A DNA stretch of 64,000 nucleotides, taken from the NCBI GenBank assembly GCA_036435485.1, contig CM071594.1, positions 96,189,001-96,253,000 on the forward strand, read 5' to 3'. The notes under the pieces are model-generated. The model searched no databases and was not told the origin of the DNA. It was given only the letters and a program-made list of their open reading frames with translations. Made by a program: the position numbers and the translations under genes. Positions within the stretch are counted from its first letter, which is position 1, and each line of letters begins with the position of its first letter. The stretch is from Saposhnikovia divaricata. Its lineage: Eukaryota > Streptophyta > Magnoliopsida > Apiales > Apiaceae. Below, piece after piece: positions 36,922 to 49,349 of the stretch.

Positions 36922-38425
36922 TGTTGGCTCGTAAACACGCAAGTATACGCGATCACAAATAGCAAGTGATAAATAAGATTCGTTCCGCAGAGACTAGGTG
37001 TAATGCCAATTTTAGTGCAGATGCAACAGTGTATGGTTACTTCTTAATGCTTGAACAATTATCAAAAGTGGTTGTTGATTACTAGATTTTCTAATTAAAC
37101 AATTATTAACTAAGATTAAATTAACAAACGAGATTACTTATATATGAGAAAACATGGAGTTCCAATTTCATCGAAAACTTCACTAAAGGTTGACACATTA
37201 AATAGACACGGGTGACAGGCAAGATAATTAATCAGATAACACTACGATAATACGAGTTACCTTTCAATATACTCATATCAAACCACTTAACATCCACAAC
37301 AGATAGAAATCAAGAGGACACCACATTACAATCAAATCATATACGTCTATATAATCTGGAAGAGTAATTGGTTTAAGCACAAGTTATCTTTTATAATTAC
37401 ATGGGTCAATATGCATTGGTTAAATCATACCACTAATCATGAATAAACAAATTAATTCACGAACCCATGCTAGTATGGCAAAATCTCAACTCTTGTATCC
37501 ACTTTCGCAATCAACAAGAATTAATAAATTAGATGCTAGCTAAACATCTATCAATTAAATCAACCACACTAGATTATCAAAATCAAATCACCCAACAATC
37601 AATCACATGTCAAACACAATAACTACGAAATCGAATCCATTGGAACCCCATGATAGTGATTAGTTCATATTCGAACCCTTCACCATCATGGGTTCAATTG
37701 ATAACATAATTAAAACACAAGAATTGAAACAATTAATGATTGAGAATAGAATACTTGAAAGTAATTCAATAGTTAACAAAGTATAAAGTTTAGAAGATTC
37801 AGAAAAACAATAAAGAAAAAACCCTAGGTCTTGAACTTGAGCGATTCTCCCTTGCTTTCACCTTGGAAGTGTTTTTATTTTCTCCTCCTCTTCTCTATCT
37901 GATGTATCTCGCTATTTACAATGATATAACGTGTTATTTTTTAAAACATAAGCCCTAGAGGTTTTATTCCAACAAGAAATAGCCTAAAAATACAATTTTT
38001 ATTCCAACCAGGCAAGAATTTCGAGACTTTTTAAGGAAATTTCCGCACGGATCAGATTGCTCCCGAGGCCACATCCTGAGATCTTGAGGCCACGGCCTCA
38101 AGTCCATTCTGCCGGGACGTTTTTCAGCATGTATTTCCTTCGTTTTCCCTTCGTTTTGCCTCCGTTTCCTTTAGTTCTTTTCCTCAAAGCTTCCATACTT
38201 CAATTCCTTGCCTTGGAATCTTCATGTTGGCCTATAACAAGACTCCATTCTTCATTCCAAACTCCATTTAAACTCCAAGATCCACGAAGAACGCTCATCC
38301 CAACCGATAATTACAAACCTGCACATCTACACAAAACACATCAAAAATGCAACAAACTTGAGGCCAAGTGAATCAATTTAAGCCAATATAGGACGTTCCA
38401 AGTAGATATAAAATCCACTTATCAC
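36922..38425 (-). repeat. 3' LTR of the Athila-like element
   Basis: 1504 bp, TGTTGGCTCG...CCACTTATCA on the plus strand. It contains a GC-rich palindromic stretch near 38057-38110 with GAGGCCACGGCCTC. Confidence 0.95.
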
Positions 38426-38440
38426 ACCCCCAAACTTAAA
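38426..38440 (-). promoter_or_regulatory. Polypurine tract of the Athila-like element
   Basis: The minus strand reads AAGTTTGGGGGTG directly before the LTR TGATAAGTGG. A second copy sits outside the 5' LTR at 49204-49218. Confidence 0.85.
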
Positions 38441-39854
38441 CCGATGCTTGTCCTCAAGCATAAACAACTACCATAACTAACTAGTACCACTTCCGTAGGT
38501 GATCACGGTTGCATTTGGCATATGCAACAAGCCCTTTAAACCCCTAGGCAGGCCTAGTGGACGAGTAAGGTCTCGTGAGGGCCTATAGTGAATGTACCCA
38601 CAAAATCCATCTAACCTAATGCAATGCAATGCATGAATGCAACTACTACGAAAATGCAAAGATCCCCTCAAACTCACCAAAAACCAACTAACAAGCAGAT
38701 ATCTCAAGGAATGCAACAAATCCAAGTAGAGCTCGACTAAATCCCCGTATACTAACAATACATGAACAGCAATGTGCGTGTGTGCGATGCTCATCAGAAA
38801 TACTCCCAAAACTAGGTCAAAAATCATACATGCTTTCCGTCAAGACAATCACAGGTTTATAACTAGAATAGACTGTAGACACTCCATAACCTAGGAACAC
38901 CTCCACCCTCCTCCAAGGTAGACAGAAACTCATGCTCTATTACTATGACACATATTAATATATACGAAACTCATGCTTATTTAACCGTGCAATGAATGAG
39001 ACCCCAAAAGGCTTATACAATAATACCCATGTAGCGAGTGTTGGGTCAGTGAATCCCAGACTGTAAAAGCCTTAGGTCACTAGGACTAAGTCCCCTCAGA
39101 CTTAATTACTCGAGTATTAAAGAGCTCACTCTGGTTAATTTTGCATTTAACAATTGAACTACTGATTTTTTTTCTTTTTCTTTTTTTTTTCTATTCTTTT
39201 TTTTTTTCTCTTTTTTTTTCAATCTGGAATGAGAATTCTCAATTCCAACCCTAGACTACTCATATAAATATGAGCCGGCTACTATCCATTTGACATCTAG
39301 CCATTATTAACAACTAGCATGAAATTCCTATTTTTCCCCAAACTTAGATTTTAGTGCTCCTACGCCATAAAGGGAATAACGAAAATTCTAAGAATAAACA
39401 AGTGATTAAATCTTAAAACATCCCACAAGCATGACCCTAACCTAGCCCAAGAGCACCCAATGAGACTGTGTCATTAGTTTTGTTTCCGAAGCATGCAAGT
39501 CAATTCCGTAGGGACTGTGAATCTACCCTCTACTCATCATTACCAAACTCAATGAAACACATACCTATCAATCAGAATCAGCTCGTCCTAAGGGATCATG
39601 CAAAATGCATGCCATGAAAATTCAACTAATATGAACTCACATGGTAAAACAAACAAAAATAACAGAATGTCCTATATGAAACAAACATAGCTAAAACAAA
39701 CATAACATGCATGAATTACGACTAATATGCAAAACATGATATCCTACATGAACACATATTATACTAATACTACATATACAATACTTTTCCCCCAAACTTA
39801 AGATATTCAATGACCTCATTGAATGGAAGTAAATACGAGGGAAAGTAAACATAC
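38441..39854 (-). other. Athila 3' untranslated internal region
   Basis: Non-coding. It contains an ACGAG-TAAGGT-CTCGT hairpin (38561-38577) within a block conserved in the pol-less element at 57137-57185. A T-rich tract lies at 39168-39220. Confidence 0.6.
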
Positions 39855-40993
39855 CTATGTCGCAGCATCATCACCCTCCTCGGGTGGAGAATCAGGAGGC
39901 GGATAAACAGTGTTTGATCCAAAAACTGGCCACTCCACATGTATACCACTAGCTCCAAAGGCAGTACTAAAAGCCTGTGTCAACCTCGCTGAAAATCGAC
40001 TATGACTCTCATACAAGGCATCCATACGCCTCATCATCCTCCTATCATGAGAATCTCTCGGGCCTGCATCACCCTCTCCTCTCGATGCCCTAGGAACACG
40101 TGGCGGAGCGCCCGCTCCTTGACCACCAGCACCTGCTCCATCTATAATGTAACCTAGCCCCCTAGGATGCGGAGTGCCGCCCGGCCACTCCGTCATCCGG
40201 TCAATGGTAGCATCAGTAATAGGATTAGTTTGCGATTGGAATTGCTCATTATCATCCCAACGAACATTAGCAATCATACACGCACCGACAACAAAAGAAG
40301 CATGCGGAATCGGTGCTTGTGTACATCCACGCAAGAACCGAAGAATGTTCTGATGCACTATATAACCCACATCAACATACTTCCCCGTTAAAATGCCATA
40401 CAAAATAATGGCTCTCTCCACAGGCACATCATTCGGATGTGTCGAAGGCATAATATTAGCACATATAAACAAGTTCCACGCCCGTGCAAACTTGTTCAAA
40501 GCATTAGCAGGAAAATTAACCTTCTCAGCAGAACCCGCTCCCAATTTCCAAACCGTACCCGGCACACATAACTCCGCTATAATGGCATCCAAATCCACCT
40601 CGCCTCGAGTTTTCCTAGCCCAATCTTCCACCCCCTCGGCTTAGGAGGTTGACGAACAACCGTACAGAGAACAGCTGGCCTATAATCCACCTTTATACCA
40701 CGAACTACATAAAAACCATTCGGATTCGCCTTAGCGTTCGCATAAAATTCCCGCACCACACCTAAGGGAACCGGAGAAGGTGCCGCACAAACCTCTTCCC
40801 AACCAAGTTCTTGAATCATAGCAACTAACTCTTCATAAGTCTCAGGCACAAACCCCCTTTCACGAGCAACCGACCTCTCCAACAATTTCTTATACTCACT
40901 TTGTGCCTCCTCAGTCAAAAACCTCTTTACACTAACATTCTCATCTGAAGATTGACGAGTACTCGAACTACCTCTTTTCCGTTTTGGAGCCAT
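39855..40993 (-). pseudogene. Athila third ORF (putative plant transposon protein, env position)
   Basis: On the minus strand ATG 40993 starts MAPKRKRGSS with a basic N-terminus. The protein then runs to the end of 39855 with one frame change near 40620 (after PPKPRG). It contains LTEEAQSEYKKLLERSV and a globular C-terminal half with LNKFARAWNLFICANIMPS, and ends Gly/Ala/Pro-rich and acidic. This resembles the 'putative plant transposon protein' domain found in ORFs downstream of pol in Athila-type elements (family knowledge). No signal peptide or convincing transmembrane helix is visible, so an envelope role is not supported. The single frameshift is the only visible break. Confidence 0.65.
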
Positions 40994-42038
40994 AACAACA
41001 AAACCAACTCAATCAACAAAGCTACCAACAAGCACCAAACAATCTTACACCAAATTTCCCAATTAACAAGAATTTCAGAAAATCCCCTAATTTTTCAAGA
41101 TCACCAATTCGTAATAAACAAGATTAAAGAAAAGATATACCCGATATGAATCAAAGAGGTGAAACTTGAAATCAAAAATCCCCCAAACTTGAATTCTTTT
41201 TGAGTCTTGAAATTGGAATGAAGGCTAGAGATTTTAATTTAGGAATTGGGGTTAGGAATTTATGTGTATAGGTGTATATATATAGGTTTATGTGTAAGGC
41301 TTTGTGGTAGAGATTTAGAATAGGAGATGGATTGGGAGATTTTTTTGAAATTGATATTGGGTTAGAATTAGGAATTAGGGGTTGGGGTTATATTATTAAG
41401 AGGAGAGGATAGAGTTTTGTGTTATAAAAACACAAAATTACATTGAAAATCCGGTACTGGCAGTTCTAACCTGGCGCTGCGGCATCCAATACTCGCGCTG
41501 TGGCCTGTACTGAATTCTGTTGCTGTTCGAATTTTTGTTCTCTTTTTTTTTTTTTTTTTTTAAACCACCTGTCACCAAGTACCTAAACAGAAGATACATG
41601 GCGCCAAATCCTAAGTCTCGCGCCGCAGCCTGCACACCTTCTGCTGCTTTTCAATTTTTTGTCTCCTCTTTTTATTTATTTATTATTTTTTTTTTTTAGA
41701 ACAACACTCGCCACAAAAAAAACATTTTGTGGCCAAAAACTAAAAAACGTTCCTGGCCTCTTTCAGCCACGCGCGGCATACTAGAATCCACATGCAGCCA
41801 GTACATTGCATCTCCCCATTTTCAATTTGTTTTGTGTAACATTTTTTTTTTCTACACATCACACTAACAGAATTGAAATGGAGCTGTGGCCCAAAATTGG
41901 AGATGTGGCCTGTGACATCTTCTGTTCCTGTTGAAAATTTCGTACATTTTTTTTTTCAAAGATTTTGCAATCTAAATAATTGTAACCTGAAACACTGCAA
42001 CAAATTCATCAAGGCATCCTGCGGTAATAATAGTAATG

Positions 42039-42129
<91 letters not shown>

Positions 42130-42207
42130 AAAACTTACAATAAGCGTGGGTTGCCTCCCTAGAAGCGCTGTCGTTAACGTCATTTAGCCGGACGTTTTCA
42201 CTGAGAA
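40994..42207 (-). other. Athila spacer between pol and ORF3, with degenerate repeats
   Basis: Non-coding. Between about 41440 and 41990 four diverged ~130-bp units share a phrase order of GCG-rich words, CTGTTGC-like words, TTCAATTTTT and a T-run. A GGGAGGCAACCC motif lies at 42152-42163 (minus strand). Confidence 0.5.
42039..42128 (+). repeat. (AAT)n microsatellite in the Athila element
   Basis: About 90 bp of AAT repeat. Reading frames of poly-Asn (plus) or poly-Leu (minus) across it are artefacts. Confidence 0.95.
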
Positions 42208-45200
42208 TCAGGTAGTTGCAAGAACAACGGTGACCGCTTCACGGTTCACCGTACTACCAAAATAGTGCTTAAGCCTCTGACCGTTCACTTTAAACAATTG
42301 GTCAGGAGATTTATCATAAATTTCCACTGCGCCATGTGGAAACACTGTCTTCACCTTGAAAGGACCAGACCACCTTGATTTAAGCTTTCCAGGAAAGAGT
42401 TTGAGCCGGGAGTTGAAAAGAAGTACTAGTTGGCCTGGTTCAAAGGTTTTGGGCATCAATTTTCTGTCGTGCCACTTCTTCACTTTCTCCTTGTACATCT
42501 TCGAGTTCTCATAGGCTTGAGAACGGAATTCTTCCAATTCATTTAATTGCAACAACCGCTTCTCACCAGCTAATTCATGTCGAAGTTCAGCTTCTGCAAA
42601 GCCCAGTATGCCTTATGCTCAAGCTCTGCTGGCAGATGACACGCTTTCCCATAAACCAATTGGAATGGTGACATACCCAAAGGCGTTTTATACGCTGTCC
42701 TGTAGGCCCATACAGCTTCATCCAATTTCAAAGACCAATCCTTCCTCGAAGGATTCACTACCTTTTCCAAGATTCTTTTGATTTATCGATTCGAAACTTC
42801 AGCTTGCCCATTTGTTTGAGGATGATAGGCTGTTGCAACGCGGTGAGATACTCGATACTTGGCTAATAAAGCCGTGAACTGGCGATTGCAAAAATGTGTT
42901 CCTTCATCACTGATAATAGCACGAGGTGTTCCAAAACGAGTGAAGATCTGTTTGTGTAGAAAGTTGAGCACTACCTTAGCATCATTCGTCGGTAGAGCTT
43001 TAACCTCAACCCATTTGGATACATAATCCACTGCCAAAAGAATGTACTGGTTGTTGCATGAGGGAACAAAAGGTCCCATGAAGTCGGTTCCCCAAACATC
43101 AAAAATCTCCACTTCAAGCATATTATTTAGAGGCATCTCGTTCCTCCTCGAAATATTACCAACTCTTTGGCATCTATCACATTTCATCACGAACTGATGA
43201 GCATCTTTGAATAGAGTTGGCCAGAAAAATCCAGCTTGAAGCACTCGAGCAGCGGTCTTATCTCCACCATAATGTCCACCGTAGATAGTAGCATGACAAT
43301 CTCGCAAAATCCCTTCCGTCTCACTATATGGTATACAACGCCTGAGCAGCTTATCTGGTCCTTGCTTGAATAAGTAAGGCTCATCCCAAAGGTACCATTT
43401 GACATCATGCAGAAATTTCTTCTTTTGAGCATAAGAGAGCTCAGATGGAATGATATTGCTTACCAGATAATTCACGAAGTCTGCAAACCAAGGTACTTCA
43501 CCTTGCACAAGAAATAACTGCTCGTCCGGAAAGTGTTCATTGATTAGAGTCTCATCCTTCTTGATTTCCTCGCCCCGCTCCAATCTTGATAGATGGTCAG
43601 CCACTTGATTTTCAGTCCCCTTTCTGTCCTTAATTTCAAGCTCGAACTCCTGAAGCAAGAGTACCCATCGAATTAATCGAGGTTTAGCATCATTTTTGGA
43701 GAGTAAATATCTGATGGCTGCGTGGTCTGTGTAGACCGTGACCTTTGCACCAAGCAAGTATGATCTGAATTTTTCGAACCCGTAGACAACTGCCAAAAGT
43801 TCCTTTTCAGTGGTTGTATAATTCAGCTGTGCATCATTCAGGGTCTTACTAGCATAGTAGACCACATGAAACACATTCATCTTCCGTTGTCCAAGAACCA
43901 CGCCCACGGCGAAATCACTTGCGTCACACATCATCTCGAATGGTTCTTCCCAGTTAGGGGCTGTAATGACTGGAGTAGTTGTTGGCTTCTTTTTCAAATG
44001 CTCGAATGCCTGCAAACATTCCTCGGTGAATTAAACGGCGTGTCTTTCTCTAGTAAATTGCAGAGTGGCTTTGTGATTTTACAGAAGTCCTTTATGAAAC
44101 GCCTATAGAAACCGGTGTGTCCCAGAAAGCTGCGAACTCCTTTGCTGAGATAGGAGGAGGAAGTTTCTCGATTGTCTCCAGCTTGGCCTTGTCCACTTCT
44201 AAACCCTTTCTAGACACCTTGTGACCTAGAATGATGCCTTCCTGTACCATGAAGTGGCACTTCTCCCAGTTGAGCACTAGATTTGTCTCAACACACCGTT
44301 TCAATACCATGCTCAGATTATGTAAACATCCATCATAAGAAGACCCAAAAACTGAGAAATCATCCATGAAGACTTCCACATTAATTCCAATCATATCAGA
44401 AAATATAGCCATCATGCATCTCTGAAAAGTGGCTGGAGCACCACAAAGTCCGAAAGAAACTCGTCGGAATGCAAAAGTTCCAAAGGGACATGTAAAGGTG
44501 GTCTTCTCCTGATCTTCTGGAGCTATGGCAATCTGATTATAGCCCGAATACCCATCTAGCAAGCAATAGTACTCGTGACCAGCTAGTCTGTCCAGCATCT
44601 GGTCAATGAACGGTAGAGGGAAGTGATCCTTCCTAGTAGCCTTGTTCAATTTTCTGTAGTCCATACACACTCTCCAACCTGTGACTGTCCTAGTTGGAAT
44701 AAGCTCATTCTTCTCATTGGGTACCACTGTCATACCCCCTTTCTTTGGTACACACTGAACTGGGCTCACCCAAGAACTATCCGAGATGGGATAAATGATG
44801 CCCGCATCTAGCCATTTAAGAATCTCCTTCTTGACAACCTCTTTCATGATGGGGTTTAGCCTCCTCTGATGTTCCACAGAAGGTTTGCTTCCCTCTTCCA
44901 TTGGAATTTTGTGCATACAGTAAGAGGGGCTGATGCCCTTGATGTCTGCTATAGTCCACCCTATGGCTGACTTGAACTCTCTCAGAATCCGCAAGAGTTT
45001 TTCTTCCTCACTACCTGATAGGTTAGATGCAACAATAACAGGTAAAGTAGAAGCTTCACCAAGAAATGCATACCTTAGATGATCCGGCAGTGGCTTAAGT
45101 TCAAGTTCAGGGGCTTCTTCAATAGATGGCTTTAGACGAATCTGTGATTTTTGAAGCTCCGCTAAGCCAAGTGATTCCGGTGGTGCATTGAATTTCCTTT

Positions 45201-46314
45201 GGTAGGGATTAGCATTAAGCAACTGAACAAACTCTGCCATTTCTTCATCTTCAGAATCATAGTCCCCTTGTAAAGTGCTTACCAAGGCATCTGCATTCGA
45301 CAACTGCTTCCCTTCCTCATGTTGTAATGATTTAACCATGTCAAGTCTGAAACAATCTTCCTCTTCAGTTGGAAGTTGCATGGCTTTAAACACATTGAAT
45401 GTGATGTTTTGATCATGCACTCTCATAGTCAGCTCCCCTTTCTGAACATCGATCAACGTTTTGCCAGTGGCCAAGAATGGCCTTCCCAAGATGATAGGGA
45501 TGTTCTTGTCTTCCTCAAAATCCAAGATAACAAAGTCAGCGGGAAAAATGAGTTTGTCCACTTTGACTAAGACGTCTTCCACTATTCCACGAGGATATGT
45601 AACCGATCTGTCAGCTAGCTGCAAAGAAATATTGGTTGGTTTTGGGTCGGGAAGTCCAAGTGTCATGAATACTGAGAGAGGCATCAGATTAATGCTTGCA
45701 CCAAGATCACACAAGCATTTGTTGAACGACACGTTTCCAATAGTGCAGGGAATAGTGAAGCTCCCTGGATCCCTAAGCTTTGGAGGTAATTTTTGTTGCA
45801 AGATTGCACTACATTCCTCCGTCAATGCTACCGTCTCAAAATCAGCTAGCTTTATCTTCTTTGAAAGAATTCCCTTCATAAATTTGGCATAGCTAGGCAT
45901 TTGTTCCAAAGCTTCAGCAAATGGGATATTAATATGCAATTTTTTGAATACCTCCAGAAATTTGCCAAATTGCTGATCCAGTTTCTGTTTCTGCATCCTT
46001 TGAGGAAATGGTGGAGGTGGATAGACTGGAGGAGTCGCCTCTGAAGGAACTGACTGCTTAGCTGGTTGAGAGATTGGCTGTTTTTCCTTTTCTGCCACTA
46101 CCTCTTGCTCATCCTGTTCTGAATTCTGCTCAACTTCTGCTCCCCCTGTGACTTTTCCTGACCGCAGGGTAATAGCTTGTACCTGTTCCTTGCTCTCTCG
46201 TTTGCCTGGATTGGGTTCTGTGTTGCTAGGCAAACTACCTTGCTGTATTTGGAGTAGGGCATTTTCAAGCTGTCCAATCTGATTTTCCAAAGTCTTGAGA
46301 GAAGATGCTTGACT
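42208..46314 (-). pseudogene. Athila-like pol (protease, RT, RNase H, integrase) with few breaks
   Basis: Reading the minus strand from 46314: linker, protease CDLGASINLMP (~45720), RT with CMDYRKLNKATRKDHFPLPFIDQMLDR (~44680-44600, split here by description only) and FMDDFSVFGS (~44365), RNase H CDASDFAVGVVLGQR (~43920) and YTDHAAIRY (~43725). Then an HHCC zinc finger H...CDRCQRVG (~43270-43170), integrase GTDFMGP (~43090), SDEGTHF (~42920) and AYHPQTNGQAE (~42820), and a C-terminal chromatin-type region to 42208. Breaks: frame changes near 44130, 44040 and 42570 and a TAA at 42781 (CAA to TAA fits SNRQIKRI). Given nearly identical LTRs the breaks are recent or were present in a trans-mobilised parent. 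Confidence 0.9.
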
Positions 46315-47553
46315 CTAGAGTGATACCGCTTGGCTTTTGACCATTGATCTCAATTCTTCCAATTCAGATTTTTCGCTCGATTGTTGCTGAAATCCCGGAG
46401 GCTGATATGGCTGCCTCGGTGCATACTGCTGCTGCATCCCTGAAGGATTGAACTGTCTACCCCCAAACTGCTGGTTAAGAGGAGGATAAGATGATTGCTG
46501 GGTGTTGTTCTGACTGTTCCCCCAGCTAAAGTTAGGGTGATTCCTGTTGTTTGGATGATATGTATTAGGAGCTGGGACTTGTGGCCTTTGAAAGTTGCTG
46601 ACGAACTGCGCTGACTCATTAGATATGGCGCATTGACGAGTGTCATGCCCACCTGCACATATCTCACAGATGCTAGCTACCTGTTGCATCCCAAGATTAG
46701 CCAACGAATCTACCTTCATGTTAAGAGCTTCTAACTGAGCTGACAGAGCAGTAGCAGTATCAACTTGAAGAACTCCTGCTACTTTGTTTGGTTGCAATCT
46801 CTGCGAAGGATTTTGGTACTCATTCGCAGCCATCATTTCAATCAGATCATAGGCTTCCTCGTAGCTTTTAGCCCACAGCGCTCCACCAGAAGCAGCATCT
46901 ACCATAGGCCTAGATTGGCTTCCCAGTCCATTATAGAAGCAATTAATAACCATCCAGTCGGGCATCCCGTGATGGGGGCATTTTCTGAGCATCTCCTTAT
47001 AACGCTCCCAAGCTTCACACAATGACTCACCCTGTGTCTGAGCAAACTGAGCAATAGCATTCCTTATGGCCGCTGTTTTTGCCATAGGAAAGAATTTTGA
47101 GAGAAATTTTTGGGCAAGCTCTTCCCAAGTAGTAATTGACCCAGCCGGCAAAGAATGTAACCAGCCTTTAGCTTTGTCCCTTAAAGAGAAAGGGAAGAGT
47201 CTCAGTTTCACAGCATCATCAGAAACACCATTGAACTTGAAGGTGTCACAGATTTCGATGAAATTCCTAATATGCATATTAGGGTCCTCTGTTGCACCAC
47301 CCCCAAACTGCACTGTGTTCTGCACCATCTAGATAGTTCCAGACTTAATCTCGAAAGTATTTGCTGCGATAGCTGGCCTGATGATACTAGACTGAATATT
47401 ATTGATCTTTGGCCTAGAATATTCCATGAGTGCCTTTGGTTGTACCGGTGGAATAGGATCTCCCATTGTACTAGTTGCTTCAACTTCTTCCTCTAGTAAA
47501 TCTATCTCTTCCTTCTTTTCTAGTTCCACTTTGGTTTGAGATCGTGTTCGCAT
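46315..47553 (-). pseudogene. Athila-like gag with two in-frame TAG codons
   Basis: On the minus strand ATG 47553 (MRTRSQTKVELEKKEE) starts Gag. A TAG at 47329-47331 and another at 46315-46317 interrupt one continuous frame that runs into pol. In both, CAG to TAG fits the context. The body is a Retrotrans_gag domain (KGWLHSLPAGSITTWEELAQ region, ~47170), followed by a C-rich CEICAGGHDTRQC finger (~46650) and a Gln/Pro-rich tail. Gag would form the particle shell. As read, no full-length Gag can be made without readthrough. Confidence 0.85.
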
Positions 47554-47676
47554 GCACGTTCAAGTACCTGAAAAATGAAGGAAAAGAAGAACACAAGATA
47601 AGTAATTAAACGGATCAAGTCAATAATCTATAACGACCACTGATGACAAGCACATAAACTACAATTAACACCGAAG

Positions 47677-47694
47677 TCCCCGGCAGCGGCGCCA
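47677..47694 (-). promoter_or_regulatory. Primer binding site, tRNA-Asp type (Athila)
   Basis: The minus strand reads TGGCGCCGCTGCCGGGGA, six bases inside the 5' LTR. This is the classic PBS of Athila/Tat-type gypsy elements, complementary to the tRNA-Asp 3' end. Confidence 0.9.
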
Positions 47695-47700
47695 AAAACT

Positions 47701-49203
47701 TGTTGGCTCGTAAACACGCAAGTATACACGATCACAAATAGCAAGTGATAAATAAGATTCGTTCCGCAGAGACTAGGTGTAATGCCAATTTTAGTGCAGA
47801 TGCAACAGTGTATGGTTACTTCTTAATGCTTGAACAATTATCAAAAGTGGTTGTTGATTACTAGATTTTCTAATTAAACAATTATTAACTAAGATTAAAT
47901 TAACAAATGAGATTACTTATATATGAGAAAACATGGAGTTCCAATTTCATCGAAAACTTCACTAAAGGTTGACACATTAAATAGACACGGGTGACAGGCA
48001 AGATAATTAATCAGATAACACTACGATAATACGAGTTACCTTTCAATATACTCATATCAAACCACTTAACATCCACAACAGATAGAAATCAAGAGGACAC
48101 CACATTACAATCAAATCATATACGTCTATATAATCTGGAAGAGTAATTGGTTTAAGCACAAGTTATCTTTTATAATTACATGGGGCAATATGCATTGGTT
48201 AAATCATACCACTAATCATGAATAAACAAATTAATTCACGAACCCATGCTAGTATGGCAAAATCTCAACTCTTGTATCCACTTTCGCAATCAACAAGAAT
48301 TAATAAATTAGATGCTAGCTAAACATCTATCAATTAAATCAACCACACTAGATTATCAAAATCAAATCACCCAACAATCAATCACATGTCAAACACAATA
48401 ACTACGAAATCGAATCCATTGGAACCACATGATAGTGATTAGTTCATATTCGAACCCTTCACCATCATGGGTTCAATTGATAACTTAATTAAAACACAAG
48501 AATTGAAACAATTAATGATTGAGAATAGAATACTTGAAAGTAATTCAATAGTTAACAAAGTATAAAGTTTAGAAGATTCAGAAAAACAATAAAGAAAAAA
48601 CCCTAGATCATGAACTTGAGCGATTCTCCCTTGCTTTCACCTTGGAAGTGTTTTTATTTTCTCCTCCTCTTCTCTATCTGATGTATCTCGCTATTTACAA
48701 TGATATAACGTGTTATTTTTTAAAACATAAGCCCTAGAGGTTTTATTCCAACAAGAAATAGCCTAAAAATACAATTTTTATTCCAACCAGGCAAGAATTT
48801 CGAGACTTTTTAAGGAAATTTCCGCACGGATCAGATTGCTCCCGAGGCCACTTCCTGAGATCCTGAGGCCACGGCCTCAAGTCCATTCTGCCGGGACGTT
48901 TTTCAGCATGTATTTCCTTCGTTTTCCCTTCGTTTTGCCTCCGTTTCCTTTAGTTCTTTTCCTCAAAGCTTCCATACTTCAATTCCTTGCCTTGGAATCT
49001 TCATGTTGGCCTATAACAAGACTCCATTCTTCATTCCAAACTCCATTTAAACTCCAAGATCCACGAAGAACGCTCATCCCAACCGATAATTACAAACCTG
49101 CACATCTACACAAAACACATCAAAAATGCAACAAACTTGAGGCCAAGTGAATCAATTTAAGCCAATATAGGACGTTCCAAGTAGATATAAAATCCACTTA
49201 TCA
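47701..49203 (-). repeat. 5' LTR of the Athila-like element
   Basis: 1503 bp, collinear with the 3' LTR, about nine substitutions by eye. A host junction is expected at 49203, but internal element sequence follows instead. Confidence 0.95.
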
Positions 49204-49349
49204 CACCCCCAAACTTAAACCGATGCTTGTCCTCAAGCATAAACAACTACCATAACTAACTAGTACCACTTCCGTAGGTGATCACGCTTGCATTTGTCAT
49301 ATGCAACAAGCCCTTTAAACCCCTAGGCAGCCCTAGTGGACGAGTAAGG
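49204..49349 (-). other. Extra copy of Athila internal 3' sequence outside the 5' LTR
   Basis: Matches 38426-38570 with three substitutions and one indel. It contains the polypurine tract and stops inside the loop of the ACGAG/CTCGT hairpin. Host env-like sequence begins at 49350. Confidence 0.9.

Larger units (their letters stand above)
36922..49349 (-). mobile_element. Athila-like Ty3/gypsy element with an extended 5' end and no TSD
   Basis: LTRs 36922-38425 (3') and 47701-49203 (5') differ at about 9 of 1500 sites by hand count (~0.6%). A tRNA-Asp-type PBS, gag, pol and a third ORF lie between them on the minus strand. Beyond the 5' LTR the sequence continues for 146 bp (49204-49349) with a copy of the element's own internal 3' end, including the polypurine tract, before host sequence resumes. 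The host env-like frame joins across 36921/49350 in frame without loss, and no target duplication is present. Confidence 0.9.

Noticed and set aside
38057..38371. Frame repeated in both Athila LTRs (also 48836-49150)
   Set aside because: It lies in an LTR, duplicates because the LTR does, and resembles no protein.
39855..40993. True viral envelope gene
   Set aside because: No signal peptide, membrane helix or glycoprotein features; only the position after pol is env-like.
36922..49203. Ordinary Athila insertion with TSD
   Set aside because: The right flank after the LTR is element-internal sequence, and no duplication of AAATG is found at 49204 or 49350.
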